Assembly (NCBI GenBank): GCA_026874595.1
Contig: CM049318.1
Coordinates: 51,428,750-51,492,749, forward strand
Length of the DNA stretch: 64,000 nt
Direction of reading: 5' to 3'
Origin: Sipunculus nudus
Lineage: Eukaryota > Annelida > Sipuncula > Golfingiida > Sipunculidae
The position numbers and the translations under genes are program-made. Each line of letters begins with the position of its first letter. Within the stretch, counting starts at the first letter, position 1. The notes beneath the pieces are model-generated. The model did not search any database. It saw nothing but the letters and a program-made list of their open reading frames with translations, and was not told the origin of the DNA. Positions 1-38,300 of this stretch are shown one piece after another.

Positions 1-191
1 TGTTCAACATCTGCATAATCTTTTTACTTTTATTTTTTATGCCCACAGCCAGGATTCAGATATTTTTTCTCTTATTACCTAATTTATCTTCAAGTCAATT
101 TTAAAGGACCGAGTTCATTTTGTAAAATGATAAATAGCTCGTCCATTCACAGTGTGATTCACTCAATCATACATATAAATCATAGAAATTA

Positions 192-528
192 GGCCGAAAA
201 AAATTAAAGGTATGGTTCTCAGGCACCGCCCGCATCAATTTTAAACCCCCGCATCAAAACTTTTTATTTTGATTTTCAATAAAAATTTTCCAATTTTGAG
301 CTGCTGACGCTCCGAAATTTCTTTCAAGAAGATAAAACCATACAATTTCCTTTGTTTTGTAGTGCTTTTACTTATTTAGCAAAATAAAACTGTTATTTTC
401 ATGATTTTCCCTTATCATTTGACATTTTTATCGAAACATACCAAAATATTTAAAATAAAAAAAGCGCCCGCCCGCATTGATTTCTGAAAAAAAATGCCTG
501 AGAACCATACCTTTTTTTTATTTTGGCC
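192..528. mobile_element. PIF/Harbinger-type MITE
   Basis: 337 bp bounded by inverted repeats starting GGCC and followed by A-rich sequence. The arms share the 18-bp segment AGGTATGGTTCTCAGGCA and its complement, and the element is flanked by TTA on both sides (189-191, 529-531). TTA target duplication with GG-starting TIRs is the PIF/Harbinger signature. No coding capacity. Confidence 0.75.
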
Positions 529-532
529 TTAC

Positions 533-1106
533 CGATAAACATTATTTTATTAATTTGGAGAATTTTATCAGGGTTGCATTTTCCCAAACTCACCAGTAAC
601 CAACAGTGTGTGTTAAAATGTTAATAAAACCTGAAACAGTACCTCATATACTTCTGTGGCTCATTAAATAAAGTTTAACATAGAAACCACTGACTTCTCT
701 AGATTTTTTTTTTTTGTAATGAGTAGCGTCCCTATTTGAACTCTTTCAACTGTTTTCCAACTTACAAGGTTTCTTTTGGATATTTTCAAAAATATACATG
801 CAAGTACACATTGGCAAAAATATAGCATAGATATTGGCATAACTATAGTTTAACAAAGCCAAGTGTCATTTATTGGAAGTTTACTGACAATCTATTGACC
901 TGTGAAGAAAACCAGTTTTCATTTGTCTGTTTTAACAAACCTGCAAGCTTAACAAATGCACGGATGACTTTATAATACAAGAAATTCATATTGGAAAATT
1001 ACACTGCAATACAAAATATGCAAATATCACCATATCACACTAATATTGCACACCCCAATAACAATTTACTGTTATATTGATAATATCGCACACCCCTACT
1101 ACATAC
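533..1106. other. AT-rich intronic sequence, no recognised feature
   Basis: No exon with correct phase was found. A short segment at about 599-635 (minus) has acceptor-like and donor-like edges but hits a stop in the required frame. Confidence 0.5.
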
Positions 1107-26042
<24,936 letters not shown>

Positions 26043-26271
26043 CTGAAATGAAAAATGATGCAGTAAAATTTCAAACATTAGCCATTACACAATTCACAGA
26101 CATGCCTAAGCCATGAAGAACTGAGAAGACAATATTTTCTATACATTTTAGTGAACCTTTTTTCTGTGTGTATGTAGTACCATAACATGGCTGTCATTTG
26201 TTACATGAATATTAATTAAACCCATCCTCTTTTGATCTGAACATGACAATGGAAAGCTACAGAATGGTTAA

Positions 26272-28914
26272 AACAAGGGACCTATGGGTCATGGCGCTCA
26301 GCTGTTATATATGATAAAAAAATATGATTTAGAAATGATTCACATGCTGGTTTTGTGTGGTAATAAATATAAGCTGTATTATGAGTTGTTGTTGTTTAGC
26401 TTATGTATGATTTTGATAGTATCTTTGGAGACAGGGAAGAGGATTGATTTCATTTATTTTATTAACAAATGGAGTACTATTGTCACACAGATTTTTGACT
26501 TGGCCATATAACTTATAAGCAGAACATATAATATAAGAGTTTAACTATTTATTTAAAAAAATTACAAATATTGTCCCAAATATAATTTTTATTAAAAATA
26601 ATAAGAGAATCTTATGATTTTTTAAAATGAAATATAACTGAAATGATTATTAAAATAATATTAAAGAATATATTCATGAATGCATTCATGAATACATTTT
26701 GAAAGTATTTGCACTGGTATTCATATACTTTCATTTTTACCTGAATTCCCATTCTTTATGCAAGAAATTTTATAATGGAGTACATATTCATATTCGTATT
26801 TAAATACAATTGCAAATTATTCGCACCATGTCTGGTATTTATTCAGTTTTCACGAAACAATGATGTTGAGAATCCAGAATATACAAAATTAACACATTTA
26901 AATAATGATCATAAGTACCTGGTTTTATGGCTTTTATCTATATTTTTAAAAAATGTTATATATTCATTTTGGACTAATTTCACATAAATGTACACACTAG
27001 ACACACTAGGAATCTAGATTAATATTATCAACTGCATCTTTGTCTATCATTAATTTCCTTCATATGATCCCCAATCATTAGTAATGAATAATATGAGTTA
27101 CTTTTTTATCATTAAAACTGAACTGAAAAATACCATAGGTGACTGCATGGTGTTATTTGGAATACCTGACATTCTATCCATCGATACAAGATTCTTATAT
27201 CATCAGTAACTGCAAGTTAATTTCCTGTTATTATAAACTAACATATTTCTTTTCTATTTTTCTTTAATTTGTAATAAAAAACCATTAAAAATTTATTAAT
27301 TTATTGTTTATTGTCATATTGTTGGTTAAAACTACTAGATGAGTTGGGTTGGACACCTGGATCAACTGTGGCTGGCCATAAGCTGCCTGGCTGCCCCAGT
27401 GTATGCCTCGCCCCAATCATGCATAATTTGCTGAAAGTTCAAAAAGGTCAACAAACAGGTGACTCAAGAGGGGCTGGAGAGGGCCAAGGTCTGACATGGT
27501 CTCAAAGAAACATTAACAAAAGCTACAATTCATGGCAAATTTCTTTCAGCTTTCTAAACTAAAAAGCTGAAATCCTTATGTGTGCATGACATGAAAATTA
27601 TATCAACAGTGCTCACAGGAAACAAACGTGCCATGGTCAAAGTTGAGCAAAATTTAAGGTACTAATTTTATATTTATACTAATAACTTATAAAATTTGAA
27701 AAATTCAGAACTAATTTTGGGTATTCAATTGAATCTTGATTAAATAATGTTACATCCCTGACAAAAAAATCTCTAGCTTCAGCAATCCCCTTGTTAAGTG
27801 AGTAAATATATTTCTTGATTTTCTACAAAGTGCATTATGTTTGGGCCCATAACTTAAAACAATTACGCAATACTGACATCATTTCTGGCATGTGCATAGA
27901 GAATGTATAGAAAAATATATATATTATATATAAATAAAGTAAGACCAATGGTTTTGATATTAGGCAGTCTTGAAAAGCAACAATGGGTTTTTAATGGAAA
28001 AATGAAGTTTTTCATTAATATCTCGAAGGTATTAAGTCCTAGTGACCAAATTCTTGGCATGGTAGGGGATTTTGGAGACATCTAATTGTATGCCAAATTT
28101 TAGGAACTGAGAGCTGAAGCTGGGGAGCTGAGCTCTTGCAAACTGCATAACACTAGCTTGATGTAAACAATATGTTACATGGTGTTTGAAAACTTGAATA
28201 AAATCTACAGTTTTTGATCAACTGGTTTCAAATTTTTGGTGTTAACAGACAAAATGCTAACAAAAACATGCTGTGAAAATTAAATCCACAGTACTTACAG
28301 GAAAAAAACGTGCCATGGTCAAAGTTGGGCAAAATTTAAGGTACCAATTTTTTATTTTTGTTAATATTTTAAAAAATATAAAAGATTTTGATCTAATTTC
28401 GGGTATACAATTTAATTATGATTAATAAAAGTTATATTACTGGAAAAAAAGTCCATAGCTTTAACAAGTTTTGTGTTAAGTGATCAAATAGCTTTCCTGA
28501 TTTTTTACAAAATGCATTATGTTTGGGCCCATAACTTTTTTAAATTATATAATACAGACATAATTCTGGCATGTACATAGGAACTATATAGAGAAATATT
28601 TATGGTAAATATGAGGAAAAACAGATGAGTCGTTTTGATATTAGGCAGTCCTGAAGTGTGAAAATAGGTTTACAATAAAAAATTGAGGTGTTTCCTTAAT
28701 TTCTCAAAGGAACGAAGTCGCAAAGACCCAGTTTTCGGCTTGGTAGGAGATCTTGGGGACATTCAACATTATGCCGAATTTTGGATTCCTAGGTCTTACG
28801 GTTTCAAAACGTGCCACATCTACGGACGGACGGACAGACAGACGGACGGACGGACAGACGACGGACAATGGACCATGACTATAGCTCAGATGACTTATAG
28901 TCAGCTGAGCTAAA
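26272..28914 (+). mobile_element. Helitron-like element, family A copy 2 (A2)
   Basis: It begins AACAAGGGACCTATGGGTCA then GCTCAGCTG. It ends with a (GACGGACA)-type microsatellite (28822-28868), hairpin GACTTATAGTC, TCAGCTGAGC and CTAA. The interior has two ~650-bp related segments (about 27560 and 28230) containing CGTGCCATGG and TTATGTTTGGGCCCATAA. It starts about 230 bp upstream of the first recognised ZAK exon. Confidence 0.75.
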
Positions 28915-29535
28915 AACAGAAAAATACCAGTAAATAGCTGTTAAATAAATATATTTTTTTTTTATTTAAACAACAAAATTATGAAAGATTCTTGCAATAC
29001 TTGCATTACACTGGTATTATCCAGGTACCTGATTTGATATAGCTAACATTAGATATATCACCTTAACTTCACACTTTAGGGATTACTCAGTCAACATTTA
29101 TATCATGGGAGTGACACCTTTTTTCAGGGTTCAAATGGTCTTTATATTAAGTTGCAATCTGGGTTGGTGTAATTGAAATGGTAATTGCATATTTCATGTC
29201 ACTGAAAGTCATTTGTAATTTGACCTGTCAAATTACAAGTATATGTAATTGATTACTTTGAAAAATACACTGTAATTTGAATCACTTTTCAAATACTTAG
29301 AATCAAATGTTCTACCTGAAGTCAAACAAAAAAACCTGAATAATGCAACATGACTGTTGATGTCTAGTTTCGTCTGTGCCCAAGTTTCTCCTAAGCTGTG
29401 TGTTTACAGCTTATCCCTGACTGGGTTTCTAGTGAGGGTATATTTTTTTATTCAGTGTCCACATATTTAAACTGACAAAAAGTAATTCAATTAATTTTCA
29501 TTGTAATTTAATACTTTTGCAAATCTATAAAATTG
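28915..29535. other. AT-rich intergenic sequence, nothing recognised
   Basis: No gene, repeat boundary or RNA feature could be supported. Confidence 0.4.
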
Positions 29536-29537
29536 TA

Positions 29538-30863
29538 CAGTGGAACCCCACAATTTTGACCACCTTGGGGAATGACCAAAGTGGTTGTAATTTGGGGGTG
29601 GTCAAATTTGTGAAACTCTAAGTAACCTGGATTGTATATTTGCAGGGTTGGCCAGTAAGAGCCACCCCCAGCTTGAAGCCGGCTTTAGCTGGCCTGGTCA
29701 TTACTTCAAAAGTGGCCAATACTGGCTATTACTGGCTAATACTCCTCAAAATGAATAAAATAAGCCCCAAACCTAATAAACAACAACAAAATTATTTTTT
29801 AAATGTTTATATTGTAACACAAGCTTGTTCATTGACCATTGTGCAAGGAAATACTACAGTAAATTATTTAAAATGACACAAAGTCAAGGATTATGACACA
29901 AATAAAATAAATATACCAACTGAGCAAAGTAGTAATGATACTGCAGGGGGAACCAAGGTTAACTTAGAGCAGTAATATGCATGCTTCTAACTATGAAGAT
30001 TTACAGGTCGTACAAATGTTTGACTTGTCAAATGACACAAGTTCAATGATGAATATCACAAATAGTGTGCTTCACTGTGCCAGTCTCATAGGAATATCTC
30101 TGTGCCTGATAGAAGCTAAGAAGGCCACTAACTTTGCGGCCTATCACTAAATGTTACAGTTCATGTCCCACACCAAGGCCCAGTATCAAAGCTTTGTACC
30201 AGAAAGTCTTCAATAATCAAAAGTAAGATAAAACATACAGCAATAATAAGCTAGCATGGAGTTCAGGCAAAACTGAAATTGACTCAAAACTGACTCTGAT
30301 CTTGCTCACTTAATTTATCTCTATCCCCATAGCCTCTGGGTTAACAACTAAACATCCTTTAATGATGCAAGTCAGTATTTTAAAACAAACAATGATTATC
30401 AGGGAGCCATACAGTGGATCCAGTTTTGTGCTCAAGATCATATGAAGACAAATTAAGTTTGGTCACATAACTGTCTCATTTCTACCTGTCCATCTAGTAA
30501 TCACATGGTTCACTGCACTAGTCCAGAGTTAATCTTTGTATCAGTAAACTTATATTACAGCCACTACTTTAAAGCCCATTTAAAAAAGGGTACATTATGA
30601 ATGGTTTGTCAGATGACTAGTATATCACTGCAACTTCTTAAAAGCCTGAGTAATAAAGAATATTGTATGAATGATATGTCATATCAGTACATTAACGGTA
30701 TTGACCAGTAACAGCCAGTATTAGCCGGCTAAAGCCAGCTATAGCCACCGACCCGGGTAAAAGGTGGGTTTTTGGCCAACCCTGTATATTTGGGACCAAG
30801 AAAAGTGGTTGTAATTTTGGGGGTGTCGCAATTGTGGGGTGGTCACAGGGTGGGATTCCACTG
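29538..30863. mobile_element. Tc1/mariner-type MITE split by a hAT insertion
   Basis: Ends CAGTGGAACCCC and its imperfect complement (GGGATTCCACTG) are flanked by TA on both sides. Removing the nested hAT element and one target duplication leaves about 176 bp. No transposase. Confidence 0.72.
29643..30784. mobile_element. Non-autonomous hAT element, 1142 bp
   Basis: TIRs CAGGGTTGGCCA and TGGCCAACCCTG are flanked by a perfect 8-bp target duplication TATATTTG (29635-29642, 30785-30792). CAGGG-type TIRs with an 8-bp duplication are diagnostic of hAT. Subterminal inverted repeats with AGCTGGC/GCCGGCT boxes extend about 100 bp inward. No coding region. Confidence 0.9.
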
Positions 30864-31594
30864 TAATTTGAAAATTTGAAAGTAATTGTGATTAATTATA
30901 TTAGGATGTAATGGACCCCTGCCCTGGTTGCAAATCAAAGTAACTGTTATTGTAATAAATAACTTTTGAGTTGAACTGACCCTAGCCCAAGTAAGGAACC
31001 TGCCTACTATCATAATATGACCACATCCTTTCAGGACATCATGGACTGAAAGGCAGCAAGCATCTTAATCAGGGGGCGTGGCTCTGTCCACGGGTCACAC
31101 TGGGATATTCTAGGTGGTTTGTACTGTTATAATTTGCAACGTACACCTTTTACTAAAGTAATACAGTAATTCTACGTCTCTGGATCAGAAAACTTAAAAT
31201 GGATAATCTCATGGTAAAGAAATATTAAATTTCCTGGTACGAATATAGAATACCTCAGGCACCTTAACTGGCCTACTTAACTGGCCCACCCTGTCTATTG
31301 CAAGAGATGTAGGTACTTAGTAACACATACCTTCACTAATAATTGTCTATTTGTCCATTCCTTCTAAGTTTTCTATCATTTTTATCCTGTATTGCTCCCC
31401 CTCCGACTTTCCTAAACCAATGCCGCCATGTTGCCATAGGCTTCCCCTACTTTCCCCATTATGTCATCAGGAATCACCATCTCACACAATCTCATCCATT
31501 CACTATCTCGCGACACTTCACCTCGTTCCTGTGACATTTCTCTACCATCTTTTCCCACTGATTCATTGATCTATCATTCATCTATTCCTCCCAC

Positions 31595-31850
31595 AGGGGG
31601 GGGGGGGGGTCTCCCCCAATTATTCCTCATAATTAATCATTCATTTTTATCATTCTACCTATTACAGGGGGGGTTTAGGGGTCTCCCCCCCAATTATTCC
31701 TCATTATTTATCATTCATTCTTATCATTCTACCTATTACAGGGGGGGGGGGGTTTGGGGGGTCTCCCCCATCATTATTCCTCATTATTTATCATTCATTA
31801 TTATCATTCTACCTATTACAGGGGGGGTTTGGGGGGTCTCCCCCCATCAT
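31595..31850 (+). repeat. G-rich ~75-bp minisatellite
   Basis: Four copies of a unit containing TCATTCTACCTATTACAG, then G7-12, TTTGGGGGG and TCTCCCCC. The open frame across it (31461-31958) is low complexity and not considered a gene. Confidence 0.88.
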
Positions 31851-32160
31851 TATACCATATTATTTATCATTCATCATTTTAATTTATGTTATATTTGTTT
31901 TAATATCATATTGTTACCATTTTCACTTTCATATCTATTTAGTACCTTGTCATACTAGGCCTACTACACATTTCCATGTCAAACATATGAATTGACCATT
32001 TGGTCTAGGGATGATTTCGCCCACTACAAATGACGTCATCACAACTGGGGTTTCCCCCAACACTTTGACAACGAGACCAACTCACATGATCATGCTCATT
32101 CACCCATAAACATCTTTTGTCTAAACTTAAATACCCCCATTTTCAAAGAACTTTCAACAA

Positions 32161-32226
32161 GTCTTCATAGCTCAGTGGTAGAGTTCAGGACTTCTCTGCA
32201 GGCGGTCGCTGGTTCGAGTCTTCCTC
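32161..32226 (+). repeat. tRNA-like module (Pol III A/B-box type), copy 1
   Basis: TAGCTCAGTGGTAGAG matches the tRNA D-arm/A box and GGTTCGAGTC the T-loop/B box, at tRNA-like spacing. The anticodon and T stems do not pair well, so this is a tRNA-derived module and not a functional tRNA gene. It is repeated at 38845-38909 (minus). Confidence 0.7.
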
Positions 32227-32408
32227 ATGGATATGTTCATTGAATGTCATGTATACTAATCACATATCTCTGTCTCTTCCAGATCGAACAGTACCGGACG
32301 TCAGACAAGTACACGACATACCTAACAGGCAGATACTTAGACGTTACAAGTCACGTCACAACTCTTCTATTATATAAAATGAACCCCAAAAAAACTATGC
32401 CCCATTTT

Positions 32409-35115
32409 GATTATGGTCGAAATGAGAGTGGTCGAGATGGGCGCGCGGTTCCTGGGCGTGGTCGGGATTGGCGTGGTTGGGCTGGGTGCCGGTTTATAAA
32501 AAGCGAGATTGGTGCTTCTGGGCATGGACGTGACGGCTCTTATGAAACTTGAAAATTACTTATTTCCTCAACATTGTTATATTTCAACAGTTGGTTGACG
32601 TAAAGTGGGTTTTTCATGAGCTGCACGTGAATGCATTTCAATGTACAGTATATATACAAATTAACAACATCCGGTAGTACATCAATGTACTGAAGCTTAA
32701 TAAATCGTCCCGTATTTTTGTCCCTCCTTTTTTCTCTCTCTCTCTCTCTCTCTCGCGCGCTGTGTTTTCATCTTAAATGATCGTGATGGGCGATAATACC
32801 AGAAATTCTTTTTTTTAGTACTCAACATGAAATATTTTCTTACTCTCTCTTTCTCTATCTGGCTTTATATTAAATGATCGCTCAATCAGATATTTATTTC
32901 AATTATTATAATTTAGAAATAATTTTTAATGAGCCTCTCATTTCATATAATTACTCGCTGTTTTATCTGTGTATTTAAATTATAACTCAATCTGAAACTA
33001 AATAAATCGCCCCCTGTTTCTGTCTGCCCCTCTCTTTCTCCCTCTCTCTCTCTAATATTCATTCTCTCTCTATCTTTCTCTCTCTCTCGCTCTCTTTTTT
33101 AATTTATATGATCACTCAATCTGATAGTTATTTCAATTACTATAATTTATCGATTATTTTAATTAGCACCGACTGATCAATATAAGTTTTGGAGAAGGAA
33201 CTCCACTTCAAAGAAGAAAATATCCGAAAATCGAGGACAGGGTCCAAAACTGACAGAGCTTCACCGAAAGGAAAGCTTAGCACAGAAACTTACGTAATGT
33301 AAGGCACGTGGTGCATAATTTCTAGAGGGAGGATTTATGTTATGACATTAATACCCTTTTACCTAGGATTTTTTTTTTACTTTTATGGATTTACTTCCCT
33401 GATTCTTGTCTGTAAGACTTAATATAGATCCATATAAAATTGATACGTTCCAAATTTTGGTTTTAAAGAGGTATTGCGGATAATTCTGGAACTGTTAAGT
33501 TCTACTCTTTGTATGATAATTTTTAATAGAGAGGTATCGTATATAAAGCGATAGTTGAGTTTTAAAAACTGTTCGTACATTGTGGAGTTCCTTCTATAAT
33601 TATGCTTTCTAAGACATAATATAGATCTCTACAATTTGATACGGTCAAGATTTGATTTAAAATATGATTGCGGGAAATTCAGGAGTGATAAAGTTCTACC
33701 CTTTGTGAGAGTTGTTATGTACATATTGTATATGAAGAGAGACAATAGAGAGAGAGACAGGGAAGCAGACAGAGATAGGGGGCGATTTATATAGTTTCCG
33801 ATTTAGTTATCATATAAATACATAAATTACAGAACTTTAGAAAGAGAAATAAAAAAGAAGACAGAAATACAGGACGATTTATTAAGCTTCAGACTGATTG
33901 ATCATTAAAATGAGGGAGAGTGAGTAATTATATAAAATGAGAGAAAATTCCTTTAAAATTATCATTTAATTATAATAATTGAAATAAATATCTGATTGAG
34001 CGATCCTTTAAAATAAAGCGAGAGAGAGAGAGAAAGAGAAAGAGAGAGACAGAAGTAGCAGCCATTTATTTAGTACCGTTTGATTGATCATATAAATATA
34101 TCAATAAGAGAGAGCGAGTTATTATATAACATGAGAGAAATAGTCCGATCATTTAAAATGAAAACAGAGAGAGAGAGAGAGAGATAGAGGGGACAGAGAG
34201 AGAGAGAAATAAAAGGAGGGACAGAAATACGGGATAATTTATAAAGCTTCAGATTGATCATTTAAATGAGGGAAGTGAATAATTATATAAAATGAGAGGA
34301 ATATCATTAAAAATTTTTATTTAATTATAATAACTGAAATAAATATCTGATTGAGCAAACATTTAAAATAAAGCCAAAGAGAGTGAGAGAAAGAAGGATA
34401 TATACATATAAATATTTCATACCGAGTACTTCTGAAAGAAAAAAGAATTTCTGGCATTATCGCTCGTCACGATGCTGGCCGTCGTCAGTGCAATCATGAA
34501 TATGTCTTGTGATAAATATTATTTATTTGCTGGGGAAGTGCATGATTTATGTATAATATTGCGAATATTTGTGAGACGAGTTTTTGCAGCTGTTTAAACA
34601 GCGTTGTAGGAAACCTCCGTGCTGCTAATTAACTAATTTATCGGTGTTAGCTTCCGAGTGCATGAGCAGGTTTCCTTCCTTCTACTTACTTCTACAGGTA
34701 ACTGGATTGCTTACATACACAAATGTTGTTTGGTATTGAAATCGTTTATTATGGAACAAAATATTATTTTCCCTGATAAATGTCCAGTAACAAGAATTAG
34801 CTGTGTAAAAATAGTGTTCAAGGTCGATTTTTTTTGTCGTTAAAACCTGGGAATGTTGTTAATTTGTATATATACCGTACATTGAAATGCATTCACGTGC
34901 GGCTCATGAAAAACCCACTTTATGTCAACCAACTGTTGAAATATAACAATATTGAGGGAATAATTAATATTCAAGTTTCATAAAAGCCGTCCCATCCATG
35001 TCCAGCAGCACCAATCTCGCTTTTTTTAAAATGGCACGCCCAGTCTGACCACGCCAATCCCGACCATGTCCAGGAACCACACGCCCATCCCAACCACGCT
35101 CATTACGACTGACAC
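32409..35115. mobile_element. 2.7-kb foldback element with 9-bp target duplication
   Basis: Inserted in the copy-1 Merlin-type element and flanked by perfect CCCCATTTT (32400-32408, 35116-35124). The left arm from 32409 pairs with the right arm ending at 35115 over about 280 bp of unique-type sequence. The pairing then continues through CT-rich tracts (32730-33100) matching GA-rich tracts (33740-34210) and on to GAAGGAACTCCAC near 33195 and its complement near 33585. Nearly the whole element is one imperfect palindrome. No coding region. Confidence 0.82.
33410..33720 (+). repeat. Diverged ~190-bp direct repeat at foldback core
   Basis: Two segments begin AATATAGATC (near 33421 and 33619) and share TTGATACG, ATTGCGG and AAGTTCTAC at similar spacing. 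Confidence 0.6.
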
Positions 35116-35307
35116 CCCCATTTTTCCTCTCTATCCCCATCAAATGTATCACCCTTTTAAGGACGTTCTGATAACCAGGGTGCCTGAGGTATTCTAAATT
35201 CACTCCAATTTTCTGTTAAATTTGTATATTAAAACATGTTATTGTTAAGGAAAGCAAAGCACATGCTTTGACAAACTACCACATATTTGTATCATAAGCA
35301 GGTATGA

Positions 35308-38300
35308 AAACAAGGGACCCATGGGTCACGGCGCTCAGCTGATCGTGATTGGACTATAAATGTTTCTCCACTGTGATACTATATCGAGTTGATAAAGCTT
35401 ATGAATATCATGTATATGTTGGGCTTTTATAAAGGAATGTAATGTAATATGTGAGTAAATGATAAATGAAATTACCTGACTGATGGATTAATAGAGTCAA
35501 ATAAAGGGGTTTATTTTTTATTTATTTAGGAGGGGTTGAAAATTGTGATATATTTGAGCAAATATGAATGCAATGACAGCAGTAATAAGCAGTAGTAGAA
35601 TGATGATAAGGCTATTTGTTGAAGGATCTAAAGTGTATGGTAGTCTGCAAGCGTTCAATTTGACAGATATGATGTTATGATCAACTATGCTGATGAAGTG
35701 ATTTATGAATATGTGACTGTATGACACAATATCTCTTTAGTCTTGACAAGGTACATTATTGTGATGCCCACTATATCTACATATTACACAATATTGACAT
35801 AATTTCTGGCATGTACACATGTACCTATGGACGAATAGTTATACAAAATATTAAAGTATGAATATATCTGATTCATCTTGTTCTTGCTTACTGAGGCTGA
35901 CTTTGGGATGGGGTTTCGGAGAAGGGAAAAGTGAGGGCAGCACGAAGGTGGATGTAGAAATATTCTATTGTAATGTTTTTCATTTATATAAGAATATGAA
36001 AAGCTAAGAGGAAAGGGGCCCTCCTACTTGGTTATAGTAAAGTTCTAAATATATGATTGCAAACTAATACTCTGACAAGACTGTCATGAAGAAAAAACAG
36101 TAAAAGTTTTGAGATACTGTGTTGCATACGAAAATTTACAGATGGACAGGCAAGTGGACAGAATGGACTAATACCTTTATTTCACTTTCAAAAGAATAAT
36201 GCATAAATTTTAGTTTATATATAATCCTACTTTTTAAAGCAGATCCACTTTTTCCATTAAGAAGTTTTTATCTGAATCATCTTTTTATTTACAGGTTTAT
36301 AAATTTTTAATTAAAAAACCTGGAAATATAAGTTAAAATATTAGAATTGTTGCAAAAGTTGCAATCATTATATATACAGAGTAAAAAACATTGGGTCATA
36401 TTATGCATACACATATATTTAATTATTTTTAAATCATAAATGTTTAAACTGATTATAAAAGAAAATAATGCCACAACATGGCATCTACAAGAATATTCCT
36501 TGAATCACTATTAAAAAGTTTTGCACATTGGAGTTTTCAGGACATGCTTAATTTTATTCACCAAAATAAAATAAAAGTAAATTTGATAAAATAAAACATC
36601 TTTTCAAATAAAGTATACACACTGTTGATTGAATGAGGGACAAACAATATCATTGTGCTAATTACTATCCCAGTTTTAATTAATTACTGGAATTAATAGT
36701 CAATTTCACACCTGGTGAAGTTTTTACTCTTCTGAAGTAAGGAATTACTTATCTGATGAACATCCACACTTTCACAGCAATACACCGCTTTGTGGACACA
36801 ATTAAATGTACACTTTAATCATTGTAACCCTGGTGGTTCAATACAAAATCTAAAATGTAGCATGTCCAAGAATAAAATAAAATACAGAAAAATTATAACA
36901 TTCATCTAGTTTATGCACCAGCTGGGGGGGATGAGTGCAGGGCAGAGGGGAAGCCTGCTAGTAGTGGCCAAGCTGGGCCAAGGTAAGCTGCCTGGGGTGG
37001 GTTGCAAGTGAAGGCTGTACTACTACGTGGGCTAGATGTAAACAACACTTGACATGGTGTATGAAAACATGAATAAAAGCTATTCATTCCAATCAATTTC
37101 TTTTGAAAGTTCAGATTTTAAAAGATTAAATCCTTATGCATGTATGCTGGGAAAATTAAATCAACAGTGCCAAAGTTGGACAAAATTTAAGGTATTAAGA
37201 TTCAGATCTAATTTTGGGTAAACAATTGAATCTTGATTAAATAAAGTTATATTCCTGAAAAAAGTCCCTAGGTTCAGCAATTCTCATGTGAGTAAATATA
37301 TTTCCTGATTTTTTTAAAAATTGCATTATGTTTTGGCCCATAACTTCAAAATAATACCCAATACTGACCTAATTTTTGGTATGTTCATAGAAACTGTATA
37401 AAGAATGTGAATACTAAATACGATCAAAAACAGATCAGTTGTTTTGATATTAGGCAGCCTTGAAGTGTAACAATGGCTTTTTTTATGGAAAACAGAGTTT
37501 TTTCCTTAATATCTCGAAGGAACAAAGTCCTAATGACCGAATTTTTGGTATGGTAGGAGATTTTGGGGACATCAAAAATTATGTCAACAGCCTGGGGAGC
37601 ATAGAGATGTGCACTGAATGACCTACACTCATCAAAGTGGACTGCTTGACAATGTAAGGGAATACAACAAGAGCCTCCAAAAAAATTCAATAACTAGCCT
37701 AATTTTGCAACTTTTATTTTCAAATTTCAGATTTTAACAGATTAAATCCTTATGTATACATTGTGTGAAAATTAAATCCACAGTACTTACAGGAAAAAAA
37801 CGTGCCATGGCCAAAGTTGGGCAAAATTTAAGGTACCAATTTTATATTTTTGCCAATATTTAAAAAAAATTAACAAATTTTGATCTAATTTTTGGTACAC
37901 AATTAAATTTTGATTAATTAAAGTTGTATTACTGGAAAAAAGTCCCTACTTTTAACACTTTTGGTCATAAGTGACCAAATATCTTCCTGATTTTTTTACA
38001 AAGTCCATTATGTTTGGGCCCATAATTTTTTTTAATTATATAATACTGACTTAATATCTGGCATGTACATAGGAACTATATAGAGGAATATTTATTGTAA
38101 ATATGAAGAAAACCAGATGAGTGGTTTTGATATTAGGTAGTCCTGAAGTGTGAAAATAGATTTCTAATAAAAAATTGAGGTTTTTACTTAATATCTCAAA
38201 GGAACGAAGTCCTATTGACCCAATTTTTGGCATGGTAGGAGATTATGGGGACATCTAACTGTATGCTGAAATTCAGATTCGTAGGTTGAACGGTGTCGAA

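Larger units (their letters stand above)
31236..35206 (+). mobile_element. Merlin-type non-autonomous element, copy 1, interrupted by a foldback element
   Basis: Ends GGTACGAATATAGAATACC (left) and the complement of GGAGTGAATTTAGAATACC (right), with AGAATACCTCAGGCACC in both arms. Flanks AATTTCCT and AATTTTCT make a 7/8 target duplication. In order it contains a G-rich minisatellite, a conserved unique block and a tRNA-like module, then a 2.7-kb foldback insertion. The same family in inverted orientation at 38575-41138 carries the Merlin transposase, which is the basis for the name. Confidence 0.65.

Noticed and set aside
599-635. Extra ZAK exon on minus strand between TTTCAG and GTGAGT
   Set aside because: The phase required by the exon ending at 1107 hits a stop codon; also no similarity to the family.
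31461-31958. 165-residue plus-strand open frame
   Set aside because: It runs through a G/C-run minisatellite of about 75-bp units; low complexity, no start context, repeated in inverted copy.
32161-32230. Functional tRNA gene
   Set aside because: A and B boxes match but anticodon and T stems do not pair and the same sequence recurs inside a transposon; treated as a tRNA-like module.
32244-32552. 102-residue plus-strand open frame
   Set aside because: It spans the junction between the Merlin-type element and the foldback insertion (32408/32409), so it cannot be an ancestral gene.
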